Shown: piece by piece, positions 43,474-52,192 of the stretch
How positions within the stretch are numbered: position 1 is the first letter of the stretch
How the letters are laid out: each line of letters opens with the position of its first letter
Source: Oscillospiraceae bacterium
Lineage (GTDB): Bacteria; Bacillota; Clostridia; Oscillospirales; Ruminococcaceae
DNA: 64,000 bases
Assembly: GCA_017513135.1 (NCBI GenBank)
Contig: JAFWDH010000023.1
Coordinates: forward strand, 186,001-250,000
Direction: 5' to 3'
The notes under the pieces: model-generated
The model's database searches: none
The model's input: only the letters and a program-made list of their open reading frames with translations
Told to the model about the DNA's origin: nothing
Program-made: the position numbers and the translations under genes

Positions 43474-43513
43474 AACAGCCTCTGCAGGGGAATGACCGCA
43501 GAGGCTGTTTTTG
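43474..43513 (+). terminator. Terminator after the cyclophilin gene
   Basis: AACAGCCTCTGC (43474-43485) and GCAGAGGCTGTT (43498-43509) followed by TTTT. Confidence 0.9.
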
Positions 43514-43583
43514 ATTATCGGAGATGCCGGAAGCGTGACCGCAGCTGCCGCTTAACAGTTTAATAAAATACAGGTTTTTAGTG

Positions 43584-43613
43584 TTGAACAGGCAGCCGCC
43601 CAGATGGTATAAT
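43584..43613 (+). promoter_or_regulatory. Promoter of the short-chain dehydrogenase gene
   Basis: TTGAAC (43584-43589), 18-base spacer, TATAAT (43608-43613). Confidence 0.75.
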
Positions 43614-43659
43614 CATCGGCGGACAATCCATTACTTTATTATAAAAAAGGAGAAATTCA

Positions 43660-44445
43660 ATGTTCGATTACACAGGAAAAGTCGTCGCCGTCACCGGTGC
43701 TTCTTCCGGACTCGGAAAGCAGATGTCAGAAGGCTACGCACAGCAGGGAGCCAACCTCGTTCTTCTTGCCAGGAGAGTCGAGAGACTTCAGGACAGCGCC
43801 AAAGAGTGGAGCGAGAAATACGGTGTTGACGTTCTGCCCGTCGCCTGCGACGTTACTAGCGCTGAGTCCATCGCAAACGCTGTTGCAGCAGTAAAAGAGC
43901 ACTTCGGTCACTGCGAAGTCATCGTGAACTGCGCTGGCGGTGAGAAGGGAACAGGCACACCTCTTGTTGATTTCAAGAGAGATGACTGGGACTTCACAAT
44001 GAATCTTGACCTCACATCCGTGTTCTCCGTTGCTCAGGCTTTCGCAAACCTTATGAAGGATGCAATAGCTGAAGGCAAGCAGACATACGGCCGCATCATC
44101 AACATCGCTTCCATCTACGGTCTCGTTGGAAACACAGCACTGCCCACCATCGCTTATCACACATCCAAGGGCGCTGTCGTGAACTTCACAAGAGGCGCAG
44201 CGGCTGAGCTTGCTACAACAGGCATCACAGTCAACGCTATCTGCCCCGGCTATTTCTACACCGAGCTGACGACCGATACACTGAACAGCGATTACTTCCA
44301 GGCATTCGCGAAGCAGTCCGTCCCGATGCAGAGATATGGTCATGAAGGCGAACTGAACTCCGTAGCAGTATTCCTCGGAGCTGAGGAGTCCAGCTATGTG
44401 ACCGGTCAGGTCATCGCTGTTGACGGCGGTTACACCTGCGTATGA
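43660..44445 (+). CDS. Short-chain dehydrogenase/reductase (FabG / gluconate 5-dehydrogenase-like)
   Basis: 261 residues, classical SDR. Cofactor motif TGASSGLGKQ (13-22), D in ACDVTS, NCAGG, catalytic Ser in INIASIYG, Tyr and Lys in YHTSKGA, and the C-terminal SSYVTGQVIAVDGGYTCV. ARR after the second beta strand (LLARRVERL) suggests NADP preference. Substrate undecided: 3-oxoacyl-ACP or a sugar acid. Monocistronic, with its own promoter and terminator and highly biased codons, suggesting strong expression. No fatty-acid or sugar genes adjoin it. Confidence 0.88.
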   Translation: MFDYTGKVVAVTGASSGLGKQMSEGYAQQGANLVLLARRVERLQDSAKEWSEKYGVDVLPVACDVTSAESIANAVAAVKEHFGHCEVIVNCAGGEKGTGTPLVDFKRDDWDFTMNLDLTSVFSVAQAFANLMKDAIAEGKQTYGRIINIASIYGLVGNTALPTIAYHTSKGAVVNFTRGAAAELATTGITVNAICPGYFYTELTTDTLNSDYFQAFAKQSVPMQRYGHEGELNSVAVFLGAEESSYVTGQVIAVDGGYTCV

Positions 44446-44502
44446 TGCTTCGGAACCGTGACCTCGTATGAGAGACCGGGACAAGCGGAACAGAAAATGA
44501 TA

Positions 44503-44535
44503 AGGCGTCCTGCAGATGCAGGACGCCTGTTTTTA
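44503..44535 (+). terminator. Terminator after the dehydrogenase gene
   Basis: AGGCGTCCTGC (44503-44513) and GCAGGACGCCT (44518-44528), four-base loop, then GTTTTT. Confidence 0.92.
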
Positions 44536-44559
44536 TCTATCAGTGGGCTTCTTGAACTT

Positions 44560-45156
44560 TCAGATCACTACTACGGAAAAGCCGGGGTTTGATGTGATTA
44601 TGAACTCCCTGACTGTCAGTATGGCGTTCTCTCTGGCTTTCTGCAGAAGACCGGCTTCCAGAGCTTTTTTCTCCATTTTGCTGTTCTGATCTTTGGTGAA
44701 CGATGTGTAATCGGTGATGTTGATCCTGTTGAAGAACGAGTAGGTCTCGTCGGTGGCCTGCATGGAGTCATAATCGATCTCATGCGACAGGATCACTGCC
44801 GGCGGAAGTGTAACCGTTATCATTTCTCCCTCCAGATTGATCTGTGCCTTGGAAAGGTCGACTCCGGCCTTGATGGAACCGTCATACGTGAGAACGAAGT
44901 AGTTCGTCGTGAACGGGATCTTGTAACCGTAGAAGTCAAGATGGTTCTCAAACCTAACAGAGTTGGTATAGCTGTATTCTACAGACGCAAGCTCAGAGAT
45001 TTCAGCAAGCTTTTCGGTAAGAGAAACGGTATCGACAGTCGGTTTCTTTTTTTCATTCTGCACTTTCACATATCTGATGCCGCCGAAAAAACCTGCAGCT
45101 GCAATGGCAAGGATTACTAGCACAGCTGCAATGGCGGTGATGATCTTCTTTTTCAT
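44560..45156 (-). CDS. DUF4230-like membrane-anchored protein
   Basis: 198 residues from ATG 45156 (AAGGAGGA just upstream; the longer open frame to 45201 lacks an RBS). One N-terminal membrane segment (residues ~5-25, IITAIAAVLVILAIAAAGFFGG) then an extracytoplasmic domain with ELASVEYSYTNSVRFEN, VLTYDGSIKAGVDLSKAQI, VTLPPAVILSHEIDYDSM and the terminal KARENAILTVREFI helix, the pattern of DUF4230. Function unknown. Divergent from the sortase-like gene. Confidence 0.8.
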   Translation of the reverse strand: MKKKIITAIAAVLVILAIAAAGFFGGIRYVKVQNEKKKPTVDTVSLTEKLAEISELASVEYSYTNSVRFENHLDFYGYKIPFTTNYFVLTYDGSIKAGVDLSKAQINLEGEMITVTLPPAVILSHEIDYDSMQATDETYSFFNRINITDYTSFTKDQNSKMEKKALEAGLLQKARENAILTVREFIITSNPGFSVVVI

Positions 45157-45516
45157 AAGTTCCTCCTTTGTGCTGAAGCGCCATATGGACGGACATGACA
45201 TACCGTGAACAGATTATACTACACGGAAGTTATGACGGCGAATACCTGCCGCGTGTCACGTTTTATCAGGGATAACTGTTAAGAATGCATTCAGATGCCG
45301 TTAATTCTGTGTGATAAAAGCACAAAACCGCCGTTCGGTCTTGATGTTTCACAATTACTATGTTATATCTCAATTATGAACAAATAATCTGTCTGCCCCG
45401 TCAGGTACAGCCGGGTGCGTTATCAGGACTATAAAGATGCTGAAACTGCCGGATCGCTCGGAAAACGAGGGTCCGGAACAGTATGTTTAGAGAAAAAACT
45501 ACCGAGGTATAAAGCT
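45157..45516. other. Divergent intergenic region
   Basis: 360 bases without a supported gene. Minus strand TATAAT at 45213-45218 may serve the DUF4230 gene. Plus strand TTGATG (45341-45346), 17 bases, TATATC (45364-45369) may serve the sortase-like gene, giving a ~140-base leader in which I see no strong structure. An open frame from the GTG at 45415 joins the sortase frame but has no RBS. Confidence 0.45.
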
Positions 45517-46332
45517 ATGCAAAAATTCTTTTCCAGACTGGCGATCATCCTTCTTCTGGGATTTCTGATCTATTCCGCTGCTACTATCATCTCTACGAAA
45601 GTGCAGATGGATAAGAGCGACAAGGAGATCGCTGAAGCTGTAGAAAAGTATACCGCTCCCGCATCAGTGCCGGCGGACAGTGAGGAAGGTGAGGACGGTC
45701 CCGAATATGCGCCGATAACCGTCAACTTTGAGTATTTCAAAAGGACAAATGAAGATGTGGTCGGATGGCTCTACTGCGAGGATCCTCAGATCAGCATCCC
45801 CGTTCTTCAGACGAACAACAATACTTTTTATCTCAAGCATTCATTTTCCGGAAGGAAATCGAGTATCGGAGCACCCTTTGTGGATTCCAGAAACAGATTC
45901 GGATTTGAAGATGCCAACACTATCGTTTTCGGACGCAAAATGACCTACGGATCCATGTTCTCTTTCCTTGAGAACTGGAACAGTCAGGAGTATTACAACT
46001 CACACAGGGAACTTTATCTTCTTACCCCGGACGGAGACTACAGAGTCGAGATCATCGCAGCTTACACAGTGCCCGCCAATTCCAACACATTCACGGTGAT
46101 ATACAAGACGGGAAGAGACATGGAGGGCTACCTGGAGAGGATAATGGAGAGATCTGCGATCGATACCGATGTCGAAGCGGATCCGAACTCCAAGTATATC
46201 CTGCTCTCGACCTACGCGGGAAGACGTGACAGCGAAAGAAATGTGCTGCACGGAAAACTGATCCCGCTCGATACGGTCGGAGGAGTCATACCTGCTCCGG
46301 AGACAGAGGAAGAGGGGCAGGAGGGAACCTGA
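45517..46332 (+). CDS. Sortase B-like protein lacking catalytic His and Cys (pseudoenzyme)
   Basis: 271 residues. N-terminal membrane anchor (7-26, RLAIILLLGFLIYSAATII) then a class B sortase domain: NFEYFKRTNEDVVGWLYCED, ISIPVLQTNNNTFYLKHSF, GAPFVDSRN, NTIVFGRKMTYGSMFSFLENW and the C-terminal ILLSTYAGRRDSERNVLHGKL. In active enzymes the last two blocks read YGHxM and LSTC. Here the catalytic His is Arg140 (cgc) and the catalytic Cys is Tyr233 (tac), each one base from the active codon; the catalytic Arg241 remains. It therefore should not transpeptidate. ATG 45517 with GAGGT at 45504-45508. No LPXTG/NPQTN substrate genes nearby. The C-terminal ~20 residues are acidic and E/G-rich. Confidence 0.88.
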   Translation: MQKFFSRLAIILLLGFLIYSAATIISTKVQMDKSDKEIAEAVEKYTAPASVPADSEEGEDGPEYAPITVNFEYFKRTNEDVVGWLYCEDPQISIPVLQTNNNTFYLKHSFSGRKSSIGAPFVDSRNRFGFEDANTIVFGRKMTYGSMFSFLENWNSQEYYNSHRELYLLTPDGDYRVEIIAAYTVPANSNTFTVIYKTGRDMEGYLERIMERSAIDTDVEADPNSKYILLSTYAGRRDSERNVLHGKLIPLDTVGGVIPAPETEEEGQEGT

Positions 46333-46360
46333 GAAGGCATTCCATTTGTTACAGCAATAC

Positions 46361-46388
46361 AGCGGGTTCCGCGAGGAACCCGCTTTAC
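46361..46388 (+). terminator. Terminator after the sortase-like gene
   Basis: AGCGGGTTCC (46361-46370), loop GCGA, GGAACCCGCT (46375-46384), short T-run. Confidence 0.75.
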
Positions 46389-46452
46389 AGATGGGTCTTC
46401 CCAGCGGCAGACGGGCAGGCATGTCATTTTCCCTTTGTTTAAAGGAAAATAC

Positions 46453-46481
46453 TTGACAATGCGTTCCGCCGCTGATAGTAT
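46453..46481 (+). promoter_or_regulatory. Promoter of infC-rpmI-rplT
   Basis: Perfect TTGACA (46453-46458), 17-base spacer, TAGTAT (46476-46481). Expected start near 46488. Confidence 0.8.
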
Positions 46482-46487
46482 ATCTCA

Positions 46488-46600
46488 AGGAAAAACAAAG
46501 CAGTGCTTCCGCGCTCACCCCGCATCGAAGGTGCGAAGGTCAACATCGTCAGTCTAAGGCTGTTTTATGTTGCGCGGATTTTCCGCGCGTTTTTGTTTTT
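46488..46600 (+). promoter_or_regulatory. Attenuator leader of infC-rpmI-rplT (L20-leader-like)
   Basis: A terminator GCGCGGA (46572-46578)/TCCGCGC (46583-46589) with T-run to 46600 lies before infC. An identical TCCGCGC at 46508-46514 near the transcript's 5' end can pair with the same 46572-46578 strand and so form an antiterminator. A CGCA/TGCG hairpin lies between. Firmicutes regulate this operon through L20 binding to such a leader; the L20 site itself was not verified. Confidence 0.65.
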
Positions 46601-46635
46601 ATAACCCTTTTTCCCAGTTACGGAGGTACAAAGCG

Positions 46636-47154
46636 ATAGCCGCTCAGAATCACTTAGTCAATGAGGACATCAAGGCACCCGAAGTCAGGCTCGTCGGAGC
46701 AGACGGAAGTCAGCTCGGCATCATGGAGACATCCAAGGCCCTTACCATAGCGGAGCAGGAGGGAATGGACCTCGTCCTTATCGCCCCTCAGGCGACCCCG
46801 CCGGTATGCAGAGTCATGGACTACGGCAAGTACAGGTTCGATCAGCAGAAGAGAGAGAAGGAACAGCGCAAGAATCAGAAGACCGTAGAGGTCAAGGAGA
46901 TAAGGCTCTCTCTCAATATCGATGTGCATGACTTCGATACCAAGGTCGATCAGGCAAAGAAGTTCCTGTCTGCAGGAAATAAGCTCAAGGTCAGCATCCG
47001 CTTCCGCGGACGTGAGATGGCTCACACAGACAGGGGAACAGACGTCATGAACAGATTCCAGGAAGCGGTGGGAGACGCCGCGACGGTGGACAAGCCTGCC
47101 AAACTGGAAGGAAGATCCATGCAGATGTTCATGAGCCCCAAGACAGGGAAATAA
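46636..47154 (+). CDS. infC: Translation initiation factor IF-3, probable ATA start
   Basis: 172 residues. Both IF-3 domains are visible: N-domain (VNEDIKAPEVRLVGADGSQLG, in part; ALTIAEQEGMDLVLIAP; PPVCRVMDYGKY) and C-domain (VKEIRLSLNIDVHDFDTKV; GNKLKVSIRFRGREMAH). Binds the 30S subunit, prevents 50S joining and checks the initiator tRNA. The only possible initiation codon that fits the family's N-terminus is ATA at 46636, nine bases after GGAGG (46622-46626). The ATG at 46567 lies inside the leader terminator and lacks an RBS, so it is rejected. Non-AUG starts of infC allow IF-3 to repress its own synthesis. Confidence 0.92.
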   Translation: MAAQNHLVNEDIKAPEVRLVGADGSQLGIMETSKALTIAEQEGMDLVLIAPQATPPVCRVMDYGKYRFDQQKREKEQRKNQKTVEVKEIRLSLNIDVHDFDTKVDQAKKFLSAGNKLKVSIRFRGREMAHTDRGTDVMNRFQEAVGDAATVDKPAKLEGRSMQMFMSPKTGK

Positions 47155-47221
47155 CCAAGAACTTATCCGGATCCGGGCGGTCCAGGGATATAAGTAATAC
47201 CACTCAGGAGGTAATTTCAAA

Positions 47222-47428
47222 ATGCCCAAGCTTAAGACACACTCAGCTACAAAGAAGCGCGTTCTGAAGATCACGAAGCACGGTAAGGTCAAACGTGCAC
47301 GCGCCTTCCGCAGCCACATCCTCAATAAGAAGCCCACTAAACGCATGAGACATCTCCGCGGACCGGTCTACGCTTCCGAATCCACAGCGGGAAATCTCAA
47401 GAAACTTCTGCCCTACGGCGCGAAATAA
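47222..47428 (+). CDS. rpmI: 50S ribosomal protein L35
   Basis: 68 residues, basic; MPKLKTHSATKKRVLKITKHG start (in part) and RMRHLRGPVYASES. AGGAGG eleven bases upstream of ATG. Between infC (67-base gap) and rplT (15-base gap). Confidence 0.96.
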   Translation: MPKLKTHSATKKRVLKITKHGKVKRARAFRSHILNKKPTKRMRHLRGPVYASESTAGNLKKLLPYGAK

Positions 47429-47443
47429 GGAGGATATAGAGTT

Positions 47444-47797
47444 ATGGCAAGAGTAAAAGGCGCAATGATGACGCGCAAGAGAAGGAAAAAAGTCCTTAAG
47501 CTCGCCAAGGGTTACTTTGGTGCCAAGAGCAAGCACTTCAAGATGGCCAAACAGGCCGTGTTCAAGTCCGGCAACTATGCGTATGAAGGACGCAAGCAGA
47601 AGAAGCGCGAGTTCCGCCAGCTTTGGATCACCAGGATCAACGCGGGCTGCCGTGCAAACGGAACGAACTACAGCACTTTCATGAACGGCCTCAAGAAGCT
47701 CGGCATCGAGCTCAACCGCAAGATGATCTCCGAGATGTATATAAGCGATCCCGCCGCCTTTGCAGATCTCGTAAAGAAAGCAGTCGCTGCAAACTGA
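47444..47797 (+). CDS. rplT: 50S ribosomal protein L20
   Basis: 117 residues. [20 protein letters not shown] (20 residues), [34 protein letters not shown] and the C-terminal [13 protein letters not shown] are characteristic. Besides its 23S rRNA role it is the likely regulator of this operon through the leader. GGAGG ten bases before ATG; terminator at 47810. Confidence 0.97.
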   Translation: MARVKGAMMTRKRRKKVLKLAKGYFGAKSKHFKMAKQAVFKSGNYAYEGRKQKKREFRQLWITRINAGCRANGTNYSTFMNGLKKLGIELNRKMISEMYISDPAAFADLVKKAVAAN

Positions 47798-47809
47798 AAC
47801 AGTCATCGA

Positions 47810-47840
47810 CCCGTCCGCCGGCAAGCGGGCGGGTTTTGCG
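47810..47840 (+). terminator. Terminator of infC-rpmI-rplT
   Basis: ACCCGTCCGC (47810-47819) pairs with GCGGGCGGGT (47826-47835, one wobble), then TTTT. Confidence 0.85.
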
Positions 47841-47866
47841 TGTCAAGGGGTATTTGAGCTTGTTCC

Positions 47867-47895
47867 TTGACATTGCTTTTGATGGTTTCTATCAT
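47867..47895 (+). promoter_or_regulatory. Promoter upstream of the trmH-like/topA gene run
   Basis: TTGACA (47867-47872), 17-base spacer, TATCAT (47890-47895). A second TATAAT at 47895-47900 is present with 22-base spacing. Confidence 0.65.
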
Positions 47896-47941
47896 ATAAT
47901 ACAATATAATGCCCTTTTGGGCTCTTTTTGAGGTCCAACGG

Positions 47942-48742
47942 ATGCAGGAGATCAGTTCACAGGATAACGGAAGGCTGAAAGCTTTCATCGCTCTATACCG
48001 CGAAAAACGGGAGAGGGACAGAAGCGGACTGTGTGTGCTTGACGGAGTCAAGATATGCAGGGATGCAGCCGCTGCCGGCATACCGGTCAGACAGCTCTGG
48101 ATAACGGAGGATGCCGCGGAGAGATATCACGATGATATTCCGCAGCTGATAACGGCATCAGACGAGGTCTTCGTCATTAAGGGATCGGCAGCCAGAAAGA
48201 TATCGGATCTTATCGCTCCACAGGGAGTGTTCGCCGCAGTGGAAAAGCCTGCGGAACAGACTGCTGAGGATCTTTCCTGTCATTCGCGCATACTGGGGCT
48301 CTGCGGGCTGCAGAATCCGGAGAATGTGGGCAGCTGCGTCAGAAGCGCCGCTGCACTGGGATATGACGCAGTCCTGCTCTCATCAGACTGCGCCGACATC
48401 TGGTCGCCGAGAGCGCTGAGAGCAGGAGCAGGAACTCAGCTCTTCTGCGGGATATCCGTGAGCAGTGATTTTGCTTCATCGGTAAGAGCGCTTAAGGAGG
48501 CGAGCGTGCTTACCTGCGCATCTGCCCTTCACACCGATTCCGTACCGGTCACACTGGTGCCCAGAGACCGCAGTATTTTCCTTGCTGTCGGCAGTGAGGG
48601 AAACGGACTGCCTGATGAGATCACGGAACTCTGTGAACTCAGAGTCAGCATCCCGATGAGCGGATCTGCCGAGAGCCTTAATGCTGCGGCTGCAGCTGCA
48701 GTGATGATGTGGGAACTGAGAGACGACAGTCTCCTGAAATAA
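47942..48742 (+). CDS. TrmH/SpoU family RNA 2'-O-methyltransferase
   Basis: 266 residues. N-terminal substrate-binding domain (DNGRLKAFIALYREKRERD ... VLDGVKICRDA) and SpoU SPOUT domain with the knot motifs LGLCGLQNPENVGSCVRSAA, IFLAVGSEGNGLPDE and IPMSGSAESLNAAAAAAV. Methylates a ribose in rRNA or tRNA using S-adenosylmethionine; target not predictable. Starts at ATG 47942 (GAGGT at 47930-47934) rather than the in-frame ATG at 47909, which falls on the promoter's start region. First gene of the long rightward run. Confidence 0.9.
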   Translation: MQEISSQDNGRLKAFIALYREKRERDRSGLCVLDGVKICRDAAAAGIPVRQLWITEDAAERYHDDIPQLITASDEVFVIKGSAARKISDLIAPQGVFAAVEKPAEQTAEDLSCHSRILGLCGLQNPENVGSCVRSAAALGYDAVLLSSDCADIWSPRALRAGAGTQLFCGISVSSDFASSVRALKEASVLTCASALHTDSVPVTLVPRDRSIFLAVGSEGNGLPDEITELCELRVSIPMSGSAESLNAAAAAAVMMWELRDDSLLK

Positions 48743-48773
48743 GAAATAAACCATTTGAGGATATACTTCATTC

Positions 48774-50876
48774 ATGTCAAAATTAGTAATCGTTGAGTCG
48801 CCTGCAAAGGTCAAGACAATCAAAAAGTACCTTGGGAAGGACTACAATGTCACTGCCTCCATGGGACACATAAGGGATCTTCCGCAGAACTCGCTCGGTG
48901 TATATATCGAGCGAGGGTTCCGGCCTCAGTATCTCAACATCGCCGGCAAGGAGAAACTGATCAAGGAGCTGCAGACGGAAGCCGGAAAGAGTGACGGCGT
49001 GATACTCGCCACCGACCCGGACAGGGAGGGAGAAGCGATCGCGTGGCATCTTGCCACAGTGCTGAAGCTGCCTCATGACGAGCTTAACAGAGTTACCTTC
49101 TCCGAGATCACCGAAAAGGGGATCAGAGAAGGAATGGCGAAACCCAGGACGATCAACGAGGACCTTTTCAATGCCCAGCAGGCAAGAAGAGTCCTTGACA
49201 GACTGGTCGGATACAAACTGTCTCCGTTCCTGTGGAAAAAGGTCCGCAGGGGCCTTTCAGCAGGAAGAGTGCAGTCAGTGACCGTAAGGATACTTGTAGA
49301 CAGAGAGCGTGAGATAGAAGCGTTCGTGCCCAGAGAGTACTGGCTGGTCGATGTTGTACTGAAGACCGACAAAGGGAAAAAGTTTACTGTCAGACTGCGC
49401 ACTAAAGAAGGGATACCTGCCGAAGAGTTCAGCATTCCCAATGAAGAAGAGTGCCGGAAGATCACGGAAGCAATAGAGAACGAGAGGTTTGTCGTCGATT
49501 CTCTAAAGGAAGGTCTGAGACACAGGCAGCCCGAACCTCCGTTCATCACATCCACCATGCAGCAGGATGCTTCGAGAAAGCTTGGCTTCTCTTCCAGAAA
49601 GACCATGCGTGTCGCGCAGGAACTCTATGAAGGCATAGATATCGGGGGAGAAGGGGCGACCGGTCTGATAACCTATATGAGAACAGACTCTCTCAGGATA
49701 TCTGATGAAGCCGCCGCTGCTGCAACTGCTTTCATACAGAGGAACTTCGGTGATGAGTACGTCCTCAAAGGCAGCAGATCATATAAGAGAAGGGGCAACG
49801 TCAATGCCCAGGACGCTCATGAAGCCATACGCCCGACATCCGTAGAGCTTACTCCGGAGAAGGCAAAGGACTCGCTCACCCAGGATCAGTACAGGCTTTA
49901 TAAGCTTATCTGGGACAGATTCATAGCCAGCCGTATGTCGGATCAGATACAAAATACTGTCACCGTGGATGTCAAAGCAGGAGAGTACATATTCCGCGCC
50001 AGCGGATATACTGTCACGTTCGACGGGTTCGCCAGGCTCTATGAGGTGTCCACCGACGAGAAGAAGGAGCAGCCGGTGGTCCTTCCTCCGATAAAGGAGG
50101 ATACCGGGCTTGAAAAGGAAGAGATCAAGCCTTCCCAGAAGTTCACCCAGCCTCCCGCAAGGTATACCGAGGCATCTCTGATACGCAAGCTCGAGGAGAA
50201 CGGCATAGGACGCCCGTCCACATATGCCCCTACCATTTCGACGGTAATGGACAGGGGATATGTCGAGAGAGACGGCAGATCCCTGAAGCCCACTCAGCTC
50301 GGCATGATAGTCACGGACCTGATGATAGAACAGTTCCCGGATATCGTTGACGAAAAGTTCTCCGCAGATATGGAGAAATCCCTGGACAAGATAGAGGAAG
50401 GCAAAGCAGACTGGACCTCCACGATAGAGAAATTCTATAAGGGATTTGACAAGAGCCTGACCAAGGCAGAGAAAGCGCTGGACGGACAGAAGGTGACCAT
50501 CCCGGACGAAGAGACCGATATCATCTGCGAAAAATGCGGAAGAAAAATGGTCATCAAGACCGGAAGATTCGGGAAATTCCTGGCATGCCCCGGATTCCCC
50601 GAATGCAGGAACACCAAGAGGATAACCGTATCGACACCCGGAAAATGCCCCAGATGCGGAAGCCCCGTCGTACAGCGCAAGAGCAAGAGAGGCAGAGTGT
50701 TCTACGCCTGCGAGAAAGGCGCGGAGTGCGGCTTTATGACATGGAATACCCCTACTGACAGGGTGTGTCCTAAGTGCGGATCCACTCTGTTCAGGACAAA
50801 AGGAAAGAACGGGACCTTCCTGTGTGAGAAGGAAGGCTGCGGATACAGAGAAGAGGCAGTGAAAGAAGCCAAATGA
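48774..50876 (+). CDS. topA: DNA topoisomerase I (type IA)
   Basis: 700 residues. Relaxes negative supercoils. TOPRIM domain VIVESPAKVKTIKKYLG at the N-terminus and LATDPDREGEAIAWHL (~80-95); active-site Tyr ~301 in LITYMRTDSLRIS; PSTYAPTISTVMDRGYV. Three C-terminal zinc ribbons: CEKCGRKM...CPGFPEC, CPRCGSPV...CEKGAEC and CPKCGSTL...CEKEGC. Overlaps trmFO by four bases (ATGA), the common Firmicutes topA-trmFO arrangement. Confidence 0.96.
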   Translation: MSKLVIVESPAKVKTIKKYLGKDYNVTASMGHIRDLPQNSLGVYIERGFRPQYLNIAGKEKLIKELQTEAGKSDGVILATDPDREGEAIAWHLATVLKLPHDELNRVTFSEITEKGIREGMAKPRTINEDLFNAQQARRVLDRLVGYKLSPFLWKKVRRGLSAGRVQSVTVRILVDREREIEAFVPREYWLVDVVLKTDKGKKFTVRLRTKEGIPAEEFSIPNEEECRKITEAIENERFVVDSLKEGLRHRQPEPPFITSTMQQDASRKLGFSSRKTMRVAQELYEGIDIGGEGATGLITYMRTDSLRISDEAAAAATAFIQRNFGDEYVLKGSRSYKRRGNVNAQDAHEAIRPTSVELTPEKAKDSLTQDQYRLYKLIWDRFIASRMSDQIQNTVTVDVKAGEYIFRASGYTVTFDGFARLYEVSTDEKKEQPVVLPPIKEDTGLEKEEIKPSQKFTQPPARYTEASLIRKLEENGIGRPSTYAPTISTVMDRGYVERDGRSLKPTQLGMIVTDLMIEQFPDIVDEKFSADMEKSLDKIEEGKADWTSTIEKFYKGFDKSLTKAEKALDGQKVTIPDEETDIICEKCGRKMVIKTGRFGKFLACPGFPECRNTKRITVSTPGKCPRCGSPVVQRKSKRGRVFYACEKGAECGFMTWNTPTDRVCPKCGSTLFRTKGKNGTFLCEKEGCGYREEAVKEAK

Positions 50877-52192
50877 CCGAGATACGGGTTATAGGAGCCG
50901 GGCTTGCCGGAAGCGAGGCGGCCTGTGCACTGGCAGATGCCGGGTACAGGGTGGTGCTCTATGAGCAAAAACCTCTCCATTTTTCTCCGGCACACAAGTC
51001 CGAAAAGTTTGCGGAGCTTGTGTGCTCCAATTCGTTCAAGGCGGACAGGGTCGAGAGCGCTTCAGGACTGCTCAAAGCCGAGATGAGACTGCTTGGATCG
51101 GTCTGTCTCAAGGTCGCAGACGGCTGCCGTGTACCGGCCGGAGGAGCTTTTGCCGTTGACAGGGAACTGTTTTCGGACGGGGTGACAGCGGAAGTAAGAT
51201 CCAGAGAGAATATAGAGATAGTCAACAGCGAGGTCGAGAGCATAGATCCGGAAGTGCCGACGATAATCGCGACCGGGCCCCTGACTGAAGGAAAGCTCGC
51301 CGAGGAGATAAGAAAGCTGACCGGCGGAGATTCGCTTTATTTCTTTGACGCGGCTGCGCCTATAGTAACGAGAGACAGTCTTAATATGGACCGCCTCTAC
51401 TCAATGAGCAGGTACGGCCTCGGAGGAGACGACTATCTCAACGCATTTTTTGACAAAGCCGGTTATGAAGCGTTCGTTGAGGAACTGATAAACGCAGAGT
51501 GCGCCGAACTTCACGCTTTCGAAGAGCAGCCGGTGTACGAGGGATGCATGCCGATCGAAAAACTGGCCAAACGCGGACATGACGCTATAAGATACGGCCC
51601 GATGAAGCCTGTGGGACTGAGAAATCCTGAGACGGGACATCGTCCCTGGGCTGCGGTGCAGTTGCGCAGAGAGGACGAGGAAGGAACTATGTTCAACCTC
51701 GTGGGGTTCCAGACAAATCTGAAATTCGGTGAACAGAGAAGGGTATTCTCAATGATACCCGGACTGGAGAACGCAGAGTTTGCAAGGTACGGAGTAATGC
51801 ACCGCAACAGTTTTCTTAACGCTCCCGAGGTGCTGGACGGAACTCTTCGCATAAGAGGCACTCAGATGACATATGTCGCCGGGCAGCTCAGCGGGACGGA
51901 AGGATATATGGAAAGCGCAGGCTGCGGCATTCTGGCGGCGAGATTTCTTATGGAGCGCCTTGAAGGCAGAGAGCCTGCTGCATTGCCTGATACAACTATG
52001 CTCGGTGCACTTATGAAATATCTGAAGACTCCGAACAAAGATTTCCAGCCTATGGGAGCCAATATGGGAATACTTCCAGGACTCAAGGATGAGATCCGGG
52101 ATAAAAAAGAAAGATACGCAGGATACGCATCAAGGTCACTAAGGGATCTCAGAGCGTTCCTGGAGGATAACGGTCAGGAGGCATCTGTGTGA
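50873..52192 (+). CDS. trmFO: tRNA m5U54 methyltransferase, folate/FAD-dependent
   Basis: 439 residues. Uses 5,10-methylene-THF and FADH2 to make ribothymidine at tRNA position 54. FAD motif VIGAGLAGSEAACALADAGY (20 residues) at the N-terminus, catalytic-cysteine regions VCSNSFKADR and YEGCMPIEKLAKRG, and GPMKPVGLRNPETGHRPWAA typical of the family. Its one-carbon donor ties it to the folate genes at 15-20 kb. Starts within the topA stop and its own stop overlaps rnc. Confidence 0.95.
   Translation: MTEIRVIGAGLAGSEAACALADAGYRVVLYEQKPLHFSPAHKSEKFAELVCSNSFKADRVESASGLLKAEMRLLGSVCLKVADGCRVPAGGAFAVDRELFSDGVTAEVRSRENIEIVNSEVESIDPEVPTIIATGPLTEGKLAEEIRKLTGGDSLYFFDAAAPIVTRDSLNMDRLYSMSRYGLGGDDYLNAFFDKAGYEAFVEELINAECAELHAFEEQPVYEGCMPIEKLAKRGHDAIRYGPMKPVGLRNPETGHRPWAAVQLRREDEEGTMFNLVGFQTNLKFGEQRRVFSMIPGLENAEFARYGVMHRNSFLNAPEVLDGTLRIRGTQMTYVAGQLSGTEGYMESAGCGILAARFLMERLEGREPAALPDTTMLGALMKYLKTPNKDFQPMGANMGILPGLKDEIRDKKERYAGYASRSLRDLRAFLEDNGQEASV

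Noticed and set aside
46567..46635. ATG 46567 as start of infC
   Set aside because: It lies in the leader terminator hairpin, has no RBS and adds 23 residues absent from IF-3.
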